64,000 bases of DNA, taken from NCBI GenBank assembly GCA_947491935.1, contig CANLLF010000001.1, positions 744,001 to 808,000 on the forward strand, read 5' to 3'. The notes under the pieces are model-generated. The model worked only from the letters and a program-made list of their open reading frames with translations. It searched no databases and had not been told where the DNA came from. The DNA is from an uncultured Roseicyclus sp. GTDB taxonomy: Bacteria > Pseudomonadota > Alphaproteobacteria > Rhodobacterales > Rhodobacteraceae. The position numbers were made by a program, and so were the translations under genes. Positions 35,152-42,671 of the stretch are shown here, piece after piece. Each line of letters opens with the position of its first letter. Within the stretch, counting starts at the first letter, position 1.

Positions 35152-35708
35152 TCCATCACGGCCATGACGCGCAGCATTGCGGCAAGGTAGTCCTCCTCAC
35201 TCGCGCCTTCCGCAATGGCCAAGGCCGCGCGGTCGAACGCGGCTGACAGGACCACGGCCAATGCCGCGCGTTCCGGCGCGCCGACGTCGGGCAGAGCTGC
35301 ATTCAATCCGTCCGCCAGACTGCGCCGCCCGCCGCCCGCGTCGATCTCGTCCATGCGCCGTTGGCCCAAAACCGCGGGCCCGTCCACCAACAGCAACCGC
35401 GCACGTCCGGGCACGGACATGGCGCGGAAGAACGCGGCACTTCCGGTTGCGAGGTCCTGCGCGCCTTGCGTGATCTCCGCCCCCAGCGCCTCAGCCTCGG
35501 CCAGGACCACCGCATCGAACAAAGCCGCCTTGTCTGCAAAGTGGTGATAGAGCGCGCCGCGCGTCACCTCGGCCCGTTTCACGATCTCCGGTGTGCCGGT
35601 TTCCGGAAAGCCCTTTTCCACGAACAGCTCCCGCGCCGCCGCGATCAGGCGCGTCTTCATCTCTTCCGAGCGGACGGAATTCGGGCGGCGTTCAGATTTC
35701 TCTTGCAT
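35145..35708 (-). CDS. TetR-family transcriptional repressor
   Basis: 187-residue regulator. The N-terminal HTH is [18 protein letters not shown] then [26 protein letters not shown], canonical TetR; the C-terminal ligand domain includes [22 protein letters not shown]. The start at 35708 (MQEKSERR) is preferred over 35738 because the first operator copy covers 35709-35725 and would otherwise be coding. It diverges from a VOC gene across the operator region, so it probably represses both; the ligand is unknown. Confidence 0.88.
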   Translation of the reverse strand: MQEKSERRPNSVRSEEMKTRLIAAARELFVEKGFPETGTPEIVKRAEVTRGALYHHFADKAALFDAVVLAEAEALGAEITQGAQDLATGSAAFFRAMSVPGRARLLLVDGPAVLGQRRMDEIDAGGGRRSLADGLNAALPDVGAPERAALAVVLSAAFDRAALAIAEGASEEDYLAAMLRVMAVMDQ

Positions 35709-35725
35709 ACATACATCCTGTATGT
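35709..35725. promoter_or_regulatory. TetR operator copy 1
   Basis: Perfect palindrome ACATACA-TCC-TGTATGT abutting the TetR start codon. The same 17-bp pattern recurs at 35741-35757. The centres, 35717 and 35749, are 32 bp apart, about three helical turns, so two dimers would bind the same DNA face. Confidence 0.75.
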
Positions 35726-35740
35726 TTATTGATTCCATTT

Positions 35741-35757
35741 ACAGACATATTGTATGT
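35741..35757. promoter_or_regulatory. TetR operator copy 2
   Basis: ACAGACA-TAT-TGTATGT, one arm mismatch from copy 1. It lies 25 bp upstream of the VOC gene start at 35782 and so could block its promoter. Confidence 0.7.
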
Positions 35758-35781
35758 TTTTCTACAAAAGGACCGCAAGCC

Positions 35782-36207
35782 ATGAAACTCACCCAATACT
35801 ATCCCGTTCTCCAAACCGCCGACGTCCCAGGCACGGCCGCCTTCTACATACGTCACTTCAGCTTCGCCCCCGCCTTCGAGATGGATTGGTATGTCCATCT
35901 ACAATCCACTCTCGACCCATCCATTAACCTCGCCATCCTGGACGCGAACCACGAGACAATCCCCGAGCAGGGGCGTGGCGTGACCACCGGCGTTATCCTT
36001 AACTTCGAAGTGGAAGACGTGGATGCTGTCCATGATTGCCTTACCTCGGCTGGTCTGACCATCGTGAAATCCCTGCGCGATGAAGCCTTTGGCCAGCGCC
36101 ATTTCATCACCGTCGATCCCAACGGTGTACTGATCGATGTCATCCGCCCGATCGCGCCCGACGCGGAGTTTGCCGACGCCTATACCGCAGAGGCCCTGCC
36201 CGACTGA
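35782..36207 (+). CDS. VOC-superfamily (glyoxalase/bleomycin-resistance-like) protein
   Basis: 141-residue protein with two beta-alpha-beta-beta-beta units: [23 protein letters not shown] and [25 protein letters not shown], followed by [21 protein letters not shown], the usual C-terminal metal-ligand region. VOC enzymes include dioxygenases, glyoxalases and drug-binding proteins; the substrate is not evident. It has AAAGGA upstream and is divergent from the TetR gene with two shared operators, a typical inducible detoxification pair. Confidence 0.85.
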   Translation: MKLTQYYPVLQTADVPGTAAFYIRHFSFAPAFEMDWYVHLQSTLDPSINLAILDANHETIPEQGRGVTTGVILNFEVEDVDAVHDCLTSAGLTIVKSLRDEAFGQRHFITVDPNGVLIDVIRPIAPDAEFADAYTAEALPD

Positions 36208-36251
36208 CCAAAGCTGCCGCACCGCGGCATCCCGCGTTGACTTCCCAACCT

Positions 36252-36279
36252 CCGCGCGCCACCTTGCGCGCGGATTTTA
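36252..36279 (+). terminator. Hairpin between VOC gene and scoA
   Basis: CCGCGCGC at 36252-36259 and GCGCGCGG at 36266-36273 form a perfect 8-bp stem with a 6-nt loop, followed by ATTTTA. It ends 19 bp before the scoA start, separating the TetR-controlled VOC gene from the CoA-transferase operon. Confidence 0.55.
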
Positions 36280-36297
36280 CATGCGGGGAAACGGCAA

Positions 36298-36993
36298 ATG
36301 AAAAAGGTCTACGGCTCAGCCAAGGAAACTCTCGATGGCGTCCTGTTCGACGGCATGCTGATCGCGGCGGGCGGCTTTGGCCTGTGCGGTATCCCCGAGC
36401 TTCTGATCGACGGCATCGTCGAGGCGGGCACCAAGGATATCACGGTTGCGTCCAACAATGCGGGCGTCGACGGCTTCGGCCTCGGCAAGCTGCTGGAGAC
36501 GCGCCAGATCAAGAAAATGATGTCGTCTTACGTGGGCGAGAATGCCGAGTTCATGCGGCAATATCTGGCAGGTGAGCTGGAGTTGGAGTTCAACCCCCAA
36601 GGCACCCTGGCCGAGCGCATGCGCGCAGGCGGCGCGGGCATCCCCGGCTTTTACACCAAAACCGGCGTCGGCACCGTGATTGCCGAGGGCAAAGAGGTGA
36701 AGACCTGGGGCGATCAGGACTACATCCTGGAAGAGGGTATTTTCGCCGACCTTTCCATCGTCAAGGCGTGGAAGGCCGACGCGACCGGCAACGCGATCTT
36801 CCGCAAGACCGCGCGCAACTTCAATCCGCCCGCAGCCATGTGCGGCAAGGTCTGCATTCTGGAGGTCGAGGAAATCGTGCCCACCGGCTCCCTCAACGGT
36901 GACCACATCCACCTGCCCGGCATCTACGTGCACCGCCTGATCCAGGGCGAACACGAGAAGCGGATCGAGCAGCGCACCACACGCGCCGCATGA
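36298..36993 (+). CDS. scoA: Succinyl-CoA:3-ketoacid CoA transferase subunit A
   Basis: 231-residue alpha subunit of the CoA transferase that moves CoA from succinyl-CoA to acetoacetate (ketone-body use). [52 protein letters not shown] and the [19 protein letters not shown] stretch are characteristic. The beta subunit gene is not adjacent but 2.2 kb downstream at 39225, after three inserted genes; the next gene overlaps this one by 4 bp (ATGA). Confidence 0.92.
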   Translation: MKKVYGSAKETLDGVLFDGMLIAAGGFGLCGIPELLIDGIVEAGTKDITVASNNAGVDGFGLGKLLETRQIKKMMSSYVGENAEFMRQYLAGELELEFNPQGTLAERMRAGGAGIPGFYTKTGVGTVIAEGKEVKTWGDQDYILEEGIFADLSIVKAWKADATGNAIFRKTARNFNPPAAMCGKVCILEVEEIVPTGSLNGDHIHLPGIYVHRLIQGEHEKRIEQRTTRAA

Positions 36994-37397
36994 TCGAGCG
37001 GGTGCACGCCACGGCGCAATGCGCGGGTGTGTCCCCGAATATCCCGGTTCGTGACGTTGAGGTCAGCCTGCGCTTCTATCGTGACGTACTTGGTTTTCAG
37101 CCCGAGGTTGGCAATGCCGACTATGGCTATGTTCTGATGCGCCGTGGCCCGCTGCTGATTGCGCTGGGGCAGACCGATCAACCCGATGCGCTGACGGCGA
37201 CGGCCAACAATATCCAGGCGCAGATCTGGGTCGAGGATCTCGAAGGGTATTGGGCCGAGATCGAGCCGCGCTTGCGTGATCTGCCGGAAGGCCGGGCGCG
37301 GGCGCCCTTCGATCAGCCTTATGGCACCCGCGAATTTCACATCAAGGATCCCGATGGCTTCCTGATGCTGTTCACCCAGATCGACCGCGCCGAATGA
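36990..37397 (+). CDS. VOC-superfamily protein in the sco cluster
   Basis: 135-residue VOC-fold protein. [26 protein letters not shown] is the first half and [17 protein letters not shown] the C-terminal metal-site half; [21 protein letters not shown] bridges them. It overlaps scoA by ATGA and the GSCFA gene by ATGA, so the four genes are tightly coupled. Not similar in detail to the VOC protein at 35782, so not a local duplicate. Substrate unknown. Confidence 0.82.
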   Translation: MIERVHATAQCAGVSPNIPVRDVEVSLRFYRDVLGFQPEVGNADYGYVLMRRGPLLIALGQTDQPDALTATANNIQAQIWVEDLEGYWAEIEPRLRDLPEGRARAPFDQPYGTREFHIKDPDGFLMLFTQIDRAE

Positions 37398-38446
37398 CGC
37401 GTTCCCCCTATTCCGGCCTCCCCCAACGCGCCTTCTGGCGCGGCGGGGTGGCGGGGGCCGACCCGTTCCCGCCAGACATCTACCGCCCCAAGTTCCCGAT
37501 CACCCGCGATACACGCGTCTTCACCGTCGGCTCCTGCTTCGCGCAACATGTGGGCGCCGCGATGAAAGCGGCGGGCATCAAGGTGATCGATACCGAACCC
37601 GCCACACCTGGCTTGCCGCCTGAGACGGCGAGGCGCTTTGGCTACGGCATCTATTCCGCACGCTTCGGCAACATCTATACGGTCAAGCAATTCGGCCAGC
37701 TGGTCGAGGAAATCCACGGCGCGAAGCCCGCCCTGCCGGTCTGGGACAGGGATGGACGCTTCTGGGATGCGCAGCGCCCGGGTGTGGAGCCCGAAGGCCT
37801 CGCCTCCCACGAGCTTGTCACCGAGATGCGCGAACAGCATCTGGGCGCCGTGGCCGATGCGTTGCGAGAGGCCGATGTGATCGTCTTCACCCTCGGCCTG
37901 ACAGAAGCGTGGGAGCACAAAACCTCCGGCACGGTCTATCCGACTGCGCCGGGTACGATTGCTGGCGACTACGACCCCGAGGCCTTCCGCTTCATCAATT
38001 ACGGCATCATCGACATCATCGAGGATTTCACCGCCCTGCAAGACGCTCTTGCACCGCTGAACCCGCGCGCGAAATGGCTTCTGACGGTCTCGCCCGTGCC
38101 GCTGGCCGCAACTGCAAGCGATCAGCACGTCCTACCCGCCACGATCCGCTCCAAATCCGTCCTGCGCGTGGCGTGCGATATGTTGGCAGAGGGGTCCGAC
38201 GATATCGACTACGTCCCGTCCTACGAATTGGTCACGTCTCCGGCGCATGGGCAGAGCCCCTTCGCCGAAGACCTCCGCTCCGTCCGGCCTGAGATCGTCG
38301 GGCGCATCATGCAGACGTTTCTGTCCGCCCATGGGCTTGCGGATGCGGCCGGGGAAGACGCACAGACCGACGCAACAGATCCGCCGGATGACGCGGTTTG
38401 CGAGGACATCTTGCTTGATGCGTTCCGTCCGGAGCGCCGGGAATGA
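37394..38446 (+). CDS. GSCFA-domain protein
   Basis: 350-residue protein with the name motif GSCFA at residues 46-50 (RVFTVGSCFAQHVGAAMKAAG). Further conserved stretches are RFGYGIYSARFGNIYTVKQFGQL, DVIVFTLGLTEAWEH and KWLLTVSPVPLAATAS. The GSCFA domain belongs to the SGNH/GDSL hydrolase-like group, so a Ser in GSCFA may be the nucleophile; substrates of bacterial members are undescribed to my knowledge. No signal peptide. ATGA overlaps on both sides place it between the VOC gene and the next SGNH-like gene. Confidence 0.85.
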   Translation: MTRSPYSGLPQRAFWRGGVAGADPFPPDIYRPKFPITRDTRVFTVGSCFAQHVGAAMKAAGIKVIDTEPATPGLPPETARRFGYGIYSARFGNIYTVKQFGQLVEEIHGAKPALPVWDRDGRFWDAQRPGVEPEGLASHELVTEMREQHLGAVADALREADVIVFTLGLTEAWEHKTSGTVYPTAPGTIAGDYDPEAFRFINYGIIDIIEDFTALQDALAPLNPRAKWLLTVSPVPLAATASDQHVLPATIRSKSVLRVACDMLAEGSDDIDYVPSYELVTSPAHGQSPFAEDLRSVRPEIVGRIMQTFLSAHGLADAAGEDAQTDATDPPDDAVCEDILLDAFRPERRE

Positions 38447-39213
38447 AGGTCGCCATTGTCGGCACGTCCAATATAGGCGCGCTGAAATACGCAGCCCCCC
38501 GGATCGCCGCACTGTTCCCGGATATCGAGGTCACGTTTTTCGGCCTGCCCGGCGGAAAATTCGACAGGACCCGCATTGATGAAACGGTCTTCGGTCCCGA
38601 CCGTTCGGATCAGAAGGTATACCGCCTGTCGCGCCGGGTGAACGGCACGCCGCAGATCGACCTGGCGCCCTTCGACCATATCCTTGTGATCGGCGACATG
38701 CTTGGCTTGCCCGCCTGCCTTCATACGGCACTCCACTATGACATCGCCGATTGGCCCACGCGCACCGGCAAGCCCCTGATGTCCGAACCCGCTTTCCTGT
38801 CCGCTATGGAGGAAGCCATTGCGCTGCGCGCCGATCATCTACGTACCCAGTTCGGAGTTCTGCCCCTTCACGCAGCACGCGCCCCGTATCCGACCGCCGC
38901 CGTCGTGGCCGAAGGCCCGCTCCACCATCAACCCTACGCCGCGATGGCCACCCACCCCGATGCCGCGCGGATCGAGCACCTGTTCCACCAACGCCTCATC
39001 GCCGCGTTGCAGGCCCGCGACATCACCTTTGTTGCGCAACCCGCCGAGACGATCGCCCAACCCTTTCTGACGAAGGAATCCTATGGCATCGGATCGCAGG
39101 ACTTCCGGACCGAGGGTGCCATACTCAACGACCATCGCCATATGAACGCCGATTTCGGCGCTTCGCTTTTCCAAGCCTTTGCGCTAGCAATCGGCGCAAC
39201 ACAGCAGATCTAA
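38443..39213 (+). CDS. SGNH-like protein, function unknown
   Basis: 256-residue cytoplasmic protein. It opens [15 protein letters not shown], a strand-turn with a GTSN motif resembling the GDS block of SGNH hydrolases, contains [15 protein letters not shown] and ends with [18 protein letters not shown], which could supply a DxxH-type catalytic Asp/His. The middle has several His-rich segments ([14 protein letters not shown]). It follows the GSCFA gene with ATGA overlap and precedes scoB by 11 nt. Assignment to SGNH is tentative. Confidence 0.5.
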   Translation: MKVAIVGTSNIGALKYAAPRIAALFPDIEVTFFGLPGGKFDRTRIDETVFGPDRSDQKVYRLSRRVNGTPQIDLAPFDHILVIGDMLGLPACLHTALHYDIADWPTRTGKPLMSEPAFLSAMEEAIALRADHLRTQFGVLPLHAARAPYPTAAVVAEGPLHHQPYAAMATHPDAARIEHLFHQRLIAALQARDITFVAQPAETIAQPFLTKESYGIGSQDFRTEGAILNDHRHMNADFGASLFQAFALAIGATQQI

Positions 39214-39224
39214 GGAGACAGCCC

Positions 39225-39848
39225 ATGTGGGACCGCAACCAGATGGCCGCGCGCGCGGCCCAGGAACTCGAAGACGGCTGGTATGTGAACCTCGGCATCG
39301 GCATCCCGACGCTGGTCTCGAACTACATCCCCGAGGGGATCGAGGTGACGCTGCAATCCGAAAACGGGATGCTCGGCATGGGTCCCTTCCCCATCGAGGG
39401 CGAAGAGGACGCGGACCTGATCAACGCAGGCAAGCAGACCATCACCGAATTGCCACACACGTCCTATTTTGACAGCTCGCAGAGCTTCGGCATGATCCGT
39501 GGCGGCAAGATCGCCATGGCGATCCTGGGCGCGATGGAAGTGGCCGAGAATGGCGATCTGGCGAACTGGATGATCCCCGGGAAACTGGTGAAGGGCATGG
39601 GCGGAGCGATGGATCTGGTCGCCGGTGTCGGCCGCGTTGTGGTTGTGATGGATCACACCAACAAGCACGGCGAGTCCAAGGTGCTGAAGGAATGTACGCT
39701 TCCGCTGACCGGCAAAGGGGTCGTGGACCGGATCATCACCAACCTTGGCGTCCTCGATGTCGTCGACGGTGGCCTGAAGATCGTTGAGATCGCCGATGGC
39801 GTGACCGAGGATGACTTGCGCGCCGCGACGCAAGCGACAATCGTATAG
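39225..39848 (+). CDS. scoB: Succinyl-CoA:3-ketoacid CoA transferase subunit B
   Basis: 207-residue beta subunit. The catalytic Glu is in [45 protein letters not shown] and [21 protein letters not shown] are family landmarks. AAGGAGA at 213-219 of this kilobase (39213-39219) gives a strong ribosome site 5 nt before the ATG at 39225, unlike the overlapping genes before it. It completes the enzyme with scoA despite the three genes in between. Confidence 0.93.
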   Translation: MWDRNQMAARAAQELEDGWYVNLGIGIPTLVSNYIPEGIEVTLQSENGMLGMGPFPIEGEEDADLINAGKQTITELPHTSYFDSSQSFGMIRGGKIAMAILGAMEVAENGDLANWMIPGKLVKGMGGAMDLVAGVGRVVVVMDHTNKHGESKVLKECTLPLTGKGVVDRIITNLGVLDVVDGGLKIVEIADGVTEDDLRAATQATIV

Positions 39849-40051
39849 ACATACGAGCCATTGGCAGGTCGGTGGGTGGCACAGGACACTCTTGCCTGAC
39901 ATGGGTCGCCGGCCTACGCCAGATCGACGCGCGCCTCGCATGCCTCGTCGTGGTGCATGAGGAAGACCATCGCCTGCCCGGCGCGTTACGCCGCGCTCGC
40001 CAACCGCATCAACCTTGAGGCTCGCGCCGGGGCCAGAGTGAGGAAACAGGA

Positions 40052-40336
40052 ATGTCCGCTGAGATCACCCGCGACGTGACCGAGACCAAGGGCCGATACG
40101 TTCTGACCCGCGATGGTGTCGAGGCGGAGCTGACCTATTCCATCCTCTCGCCGCACACGATCATTGCCGATCATACCGGCGTTCCCACATCCCTGCGGGG
40201 CAGCGGCGCGGGCCTGGCGCTGGTGGAACGGCTGGTGGCCGATGCACGGGCCGAGGGCGTGAAGATCGTGCCGCTCTGCCCCTACGTGAAATCACAGGCC
40301 GCGCGGCACCCCGAATGGGCCGACGTCTTTTCCTGA
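40052..40336 (+). CDS. Short GNAT-family N-acetyltransferase (YjdJ/GCN5-related type)
   Basis: 94-residue protein of the short GNAT type. TGVPTSLRGSGAGLALVERLVADARAEG carries the acetyl-CoA-binding R/Q-x-x-G-x-G/A loop in the form LRGSGAG, and VPLCPYVKSQAARHPEWADV the characteristic C-terminus. Substrate unknown. AGGAAACAGGA lies just upstream. The 203 bp between scoB and this gene show no further supportable gene. Confidence 0.82.
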   Translation: MSAEITRDVTETKGRYVLTRDGVEAELTYSILSPHTIIADHTGVPTSLRGSGAGLALVERLVADARAEGVKIVPLCPYVKSQAARHPEWADVFS

Positions 40337-40346
40337 GCCCGTCCGC

Positions 40347-41162
40347 CTAGTTCATCACGCCAAACACGCAGCCATCCGAAATCAGATCCGGCGGCGTTCG
40401 GCATAGCCCGCGCGCCAGCGCCCAGGCGGCCAGCACGCGGGGCACGTAGGTTCGGGTCTCGTCGTAATTGGGAACACCTCCGGCGCGCGTCACCGCGCCT
40501 TCCCCGGCATTGTAAGCCGCGAGCACGAGGATCGGATCGCGGTCAAACTCCTCCATCAGCCAATCGAGGTAGGCGACGCCACCGGCGATGTTCTGGGCCG
40601 GGTCCATCGCATCCTCCACACCGAACCGTTCGGCGGTGGCGGGGATCAACTGCATCAGCCCCTGGGCGCCCGCGCCGCTCACCGCATCCGGCCGGCCGGC
40701 ACTTTCGGCGGCGATCACCGCCAGCGCAAAGGCCGGTGAAACCTGCGTGCCAATCGTTGCCGCGAGGATCTCGCGGCCATGGGCCGAGGCGATGCGATTC
40801 ACGGTATCGAGACGCGGGGCACCCAACCCCGCGGCCTCGGGCGCCTGCGCCAGATGCTCCTGCGCCGCCCAGAACCGGGCGGGATCCGCTGGCATCTCGG
40901 ACGAGACGATATTCCAGAACCAGCCCGACGCCCCACTTGGCGTGGCCGCGGCGACGGCCTCTTGCTCGATGATCGGCACCGAGGGGTTCTCGATCCGGCC
41001 TTCCTGGCGGGCCATATCGTCTTCTGTGATCTGGATATTGATCCGCCCACCGGTTTCGCCGGCCTGGGGTACGCCGACAAAACGGATTCCCCCCTCCTGC
41101 GCCTGTGCGGCCACAGCGCAAGCGAAAAAAATCGCTCCCGCGGCCCGGAAATTCTTTGCCAT
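40347..41162 (-). CDS. Lytic transglycosylase (SLT domain)
   Basis: 271-residue protein with an N-terminal signal peptide (KNFRAAGAIFFACAVAAQAQ) and a C-terminal SLT domain. The catalytic Glu is E153 in ALAVIAAESAGRPDA, then GAGAQGLMQLIPATAERFGV, NIAGGVAYLDWLMEEF and VLAAYNAGEGAV, the full SLT motif set. The N-terminal about 115 residues are unique. It is divergent from the first flp gene, so it may open the wall for the Tad apparatus; this is inference from position. Confidence 0.87.
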   Translation of the reverse strand: MAKNFRAAGAIFFACAVAAQAQEGGIRFVGVPQAGETGGRINIQITEDDMARQEGRIENPSVPIIEQEAVAAATPSGASGWFWNIVSSEMPADPARFWAAQEHLAQAPEAAGLGAPRLDTVNRIASAHGREILAATIGTQVSPAFALAVIAAESAGRPDAVSGAGAQGLMQLIPATAERFGVEDAMDPAQNIAGGVAYLDWLMEEFDRDPILVLAAYNAGEGAVTRAGGVPNYDETRTYVPRVLAAWALARGLCRTPPDLISDGCVFGVMN

Positions 41163-41414
41163 GGATCACCTGTTTTGCTGCGCCTCACCCCCGACACACG
41201 GCTTTGGCCGTTATTTTATTGGGGTTTGCCGGAATCATGCCCGTCTGCGCGCCACGAAACAACCCCAACGATATCTTACAAACATCCATTCGCTGCCCAA
41301 ATCGCGCCCAAAACGACCACGATAACTGGCCTTGTCACAGGAAACGGGTCGAGACGGCTCGGCCGCGACACCTGAAAATGAACGAAACAAAACTTGCTAC
41401 TGGAGACTGTAACA
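41163..41414. promoter_or_regulatory. Divergent promoter region, transglycosylase / flp1
   Basis: 252-bp AT-richer spacer. It contains AGACGGCTC at 41352-41360, which recurs exactly 55 nt before the ATG of each flp copy (41829-41837 and 42304-42312). The hairpin element found 74 nt upstream of flp2 and flp3 is absent here. The duplicated leader begins at 41385. Confidence 0.45.
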
Positions 41415-41642
41415 ATGACCAACATGATCAAAAACTTCGCATCCAACGAATCTGGCGCCGTGACGGTTGACTGGGTTGTTCTGACCGCCGCCCTCGTGGG
41501 CCTGGGCCTGGCCGTTATGGCTGTTGTGTCCGGCGGCATCGAGGACCTCTCGGGCGAGATCCAGGCGTCGCTCGTCGCCGCCGACCCCGACGACAACCCG
41601 TTCGATGGCGACAACACCGACCTGAACGACTCGATCGACTGA
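41415..41642 (+). CDS. flp1: Flp-type pilin 1
   Basis: 75-residue type IVb pilin precursor of the Tad system. The leader MTNMIKNFASNESG (14 residues) precedes AVTVDWVVLTAALVGLGLAVMAVVSGG, a hydrophobic helix used both as transmembrane segment and pilus core. Cleavage after G14 by the CpaA peptidase would leave 61 residues. The usual Glu5-Tyr6 of Flp pilins is Asp-Trp here (VTVDW). The C-terminus is strongly acidic (DPDDNPFDGDNTDLNDSID). Ribosome site GGAGA at 41402-41406. Own terminator follows. Confidence 0.92.
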   Translation: MTNMIKNFASNESGAVTVDWVVLTAALVGLGLAVMAVVSGGIEDLSGEIQASLVAADPDDNPFDGDNTDLNDSID

Positions 41643-41657
41643 TCGATCTGGATTGGG

Positions 41658-41671
41658 GCCCGGCAACGGGC
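41658..41671 (+). other. GNRA-capped hairpin after flp1
   Basis: GCCCG-GCAA-CGGGC, a 5-bp stem closed by a GCAA (GNRA-class) tetraloop, 16 nt after the flp1 stop. Equivalent hairpins follow flp2 and flp3. Possible 3'-end stabiliser of the short pilin mRNA. Confidence 0.6.
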
Positions 41672-41687
41672 AGCCCTGACATCCTCG

Positions 41688-41723
41688 AAACGGCCATTCC
41701 CCTGGGAGTGGCCGTTTCTTTTT
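41688..41723 (+). terminator. Intrinsic terminator of flp1
   Basis: AACGGCCATTCCC pairs with GGGAGTGGCCGTT (one G-U), followed by TCTTTTT. A classic intrinsic terminator 46 nt past the stop codon. Confidence 0.85.
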
Positions 41724-41802
41724 GCGTCCCTGATCGTCCAGTCAATTGGCCTGACTATGCCTCTCAACTGTCATGGACAAACCCTGTACCAACCATTGTT
41801 TC

Positions 41803-41837
41803 GCCCGATTTGAAGGGCACTCAGTCTAAGACGGCTC
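41803..41837 (+). promoter_or_regulatory. flp2 upstream element
   Basis: GCCCGATTTGAAGGGC (41803-41818, a 4-bp dyad GCCC/GGGC) ends 74 nt before the flp2 ATG, and AGACGGCTC (41829-41837) ends 55 nt before it. The same two elements occupy the same positions upstream of flp3. TTGAAG inside the first element could serve as a -35 box. Confidence 0.55.
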
Positions 41838-41891
41838 AGTCCTGGGGCCCGACATAAATCTAAACAAAACTTGCTACTGGAGACTGTAACA

Positions 41892-42119
41892 ATGACCAAC
41901 ATGATCAAAAACTTCGCATCCAACGAATCTGGCGCCGTGACGGTTGACTGGGTTGTTCTGACCGCCGCCCTCGTGGGCCTGGGCCTGGCCGTTATGGCTG
42001 TTGTGTCCGGCGGTGTGGAAGACCTCTCCGGCGAGATCCAGGCGTCGCTGGTTACGGCGAACCCGAACGACAACCCGTTCAATGGCGACAACACCGACCT
42101 GAACGACTCGATCGACTGA
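41892..42119 (+). CDS. flp2: Flp-type pilin 2
   Basis: 75-residue Flp pilin, identical to flp1 for the leader and hydrophobic helix. After the helix it reads GGVEDLSGEIQASLVTANPNDNPFNGDN, so compared with flp1 it has Ile to Val, Ala to Thr and three Asp to Asn changes, making its C-terminal domain less acidic. This is the divergent copy of the three. Same ribosome site (GGAGACTG) as flp1. Likely a minor or alternative pilin subunit; expression differences cannot be judged. Confidence 0.92.
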   Translation: MTNMIKNFASNESGAVTVDWVVLTAALVGLGLAVMAVVSGGVEDLSGEIQASLVTANPNDNPFNGDNTDLNDSID

Positions 42120-42132
42120 TCGATCCGGATCG

Positions 42133-42150
42133 GGGCCCGGCAACGGGCCC
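42133..42150 (+). other. GNRA-capped hairpin after flp2
   Basis: GGGCCCG-GCAA-CGGGCCC, a 7-bp perfect stem with GCAA tetraloop, starting 14 nt after the flp2 stop. Confidence 0.6.
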
Positions 42151-42167
42151 TTCCGACCCGGCACAAG

Positions 42168-42199
42168 CGGCCGCCCTTCAGGGGGCGGCCGTTTCTTTT
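42168..42199 (+). terminator. Intrinsic terminator of flp2
   Basis: CGGCCGCCC at 42168-42176 and GGGCGGCCG at 42183-42191, loop of 6, then TTTCTTTT. Strong terminator. Confidence 0.85.
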
Positions 42200-42277
42200 A
42201 GCAAAGCAATCGCGGGGTCGCGCTGTTCTCCTCAATGCCGCTCCGCCATGGACAAACCCCGCACTGACCATTTTTTT

Positions 42278-42312
42278 GCCCGATTTGAAGGGCATTCAAT
42301 ACCAGACGGCTC
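42278..42312 (+). promoter_or_regulatory. flp3 upstream element
   Basis: Same 16-bp dyad element (42278-42293) and AGACGGCTC (42304-42312) as flp2, with identical distances of 74 and 55 nt to the ATG, preceded by a T-tract (ACCATTTTTTT). Conservation within otherwise diverged spacer indicates function. Confidence 0.55.
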
Positions 42313-42366
42313 GCCCCTGATGCCTCAACCTACTGAAACACGAACTTCACACTGGAGACTGTAACA

Positions 42367-42594
42367 ATGACCAACATGATCAAAAACTTCGCATCCAACG
42401 AATCTGGCGCCGTGACGGTGGACTGGGTTGTTCTGACCGCCGCCCTCGTGGGCCTGGGCCTGGCCGTTATGGCTGTTGTGTCCGGCGGTGTGGAAGACCT
42501 CTCCGGCGAGATCCAGGCGTCGCTCGTCGCCGCCGATCCCGACGACAACCCGTTCGATGGCGACAACACCGACCTGAACGACTCGATCGACTGA
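42367..42594 (+). CDS. flp3: Flp-type pilin 3
   Basis: 75-residue Flp pilin. The protein differs from flp1 only at one residue (Ile to Val in GGVEDL). At DNA level it is a mosaic: the GGCGGTGTGGAAGACCTCTC stretch matches flp2, while the following C-terminal codons (VAADPDDNPFDGDN) match flp1, with a silent GTT to GTG change in the helix region. This suggests gene conversion among copies. Ribosome site GGAGA as in the other copies. Confidence 0.92.
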   Translation: MTNMIKNFASNESGAVTVDWVVLTAALVGLGLAVMAVVSGGVEDLSGEIQASLVAADPDDNPFDGDNTDLNDSID

Positions 42595-42608
42595 TCGATC
42601 CGGATCGA

Positions 42609-42624
42609 GGCCCGGCAACGGGCC
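42609..42624 (+). other. GNRA-capped hairpin after flp3
   Basis: GGCCCG-GCAA-CGGGCC, 6-bp stem with GCAA tetraloop, 15 nt after the flp3 stop. Confidence 0.6.
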
Positions 42625-42642
42625 CTTCCGACCCGGCGCAAG

Positions 42643-42671
42643 CGGCCGCCCCTCCGGGGGGCGGCCGTTTT
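42643..42671 (+). terminator. Intrinsic terminator of flp3
   Basis: CGGCCGCCCC at 42643-42652 and GGGGCGGCCG at 42658-42667, then TTTT. It separates the pilin genes from cpaB, so pilins can be made at higher level than the machine. Confidence 0.8.

Larger units (their letters stand above)
41385..42594 (+). repeat. Triplicated flp pilin units
   Basis: Three tandem units of about 480 bp, each with leader, flp gene and terminator. Units 1 and 2 are identical for 152 nt (41385-41536 and 41862-42013), covering the ribosome site and the first 122 coding bases. Unit 3 shares the coding part (42352-42594) but not the far leader. Coding differences are confined to the last third of the gene, apart from one silent change in unit 3. 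Confidence 0.95.

Noticed and set aside
39849-40051. Remnant gene after scoB (reading CPARYAALANRINLEA)
   Set aside because: Short, without start or ribosome site, and ends in the GNAT leader; could be a decayed gene but evidence is too thin.
41385-42671. CRISPR-like or satellite repeat array
   Set aside because: Three long units, each with a complete pilin gene and terminator; this is gene duplication, not an array.
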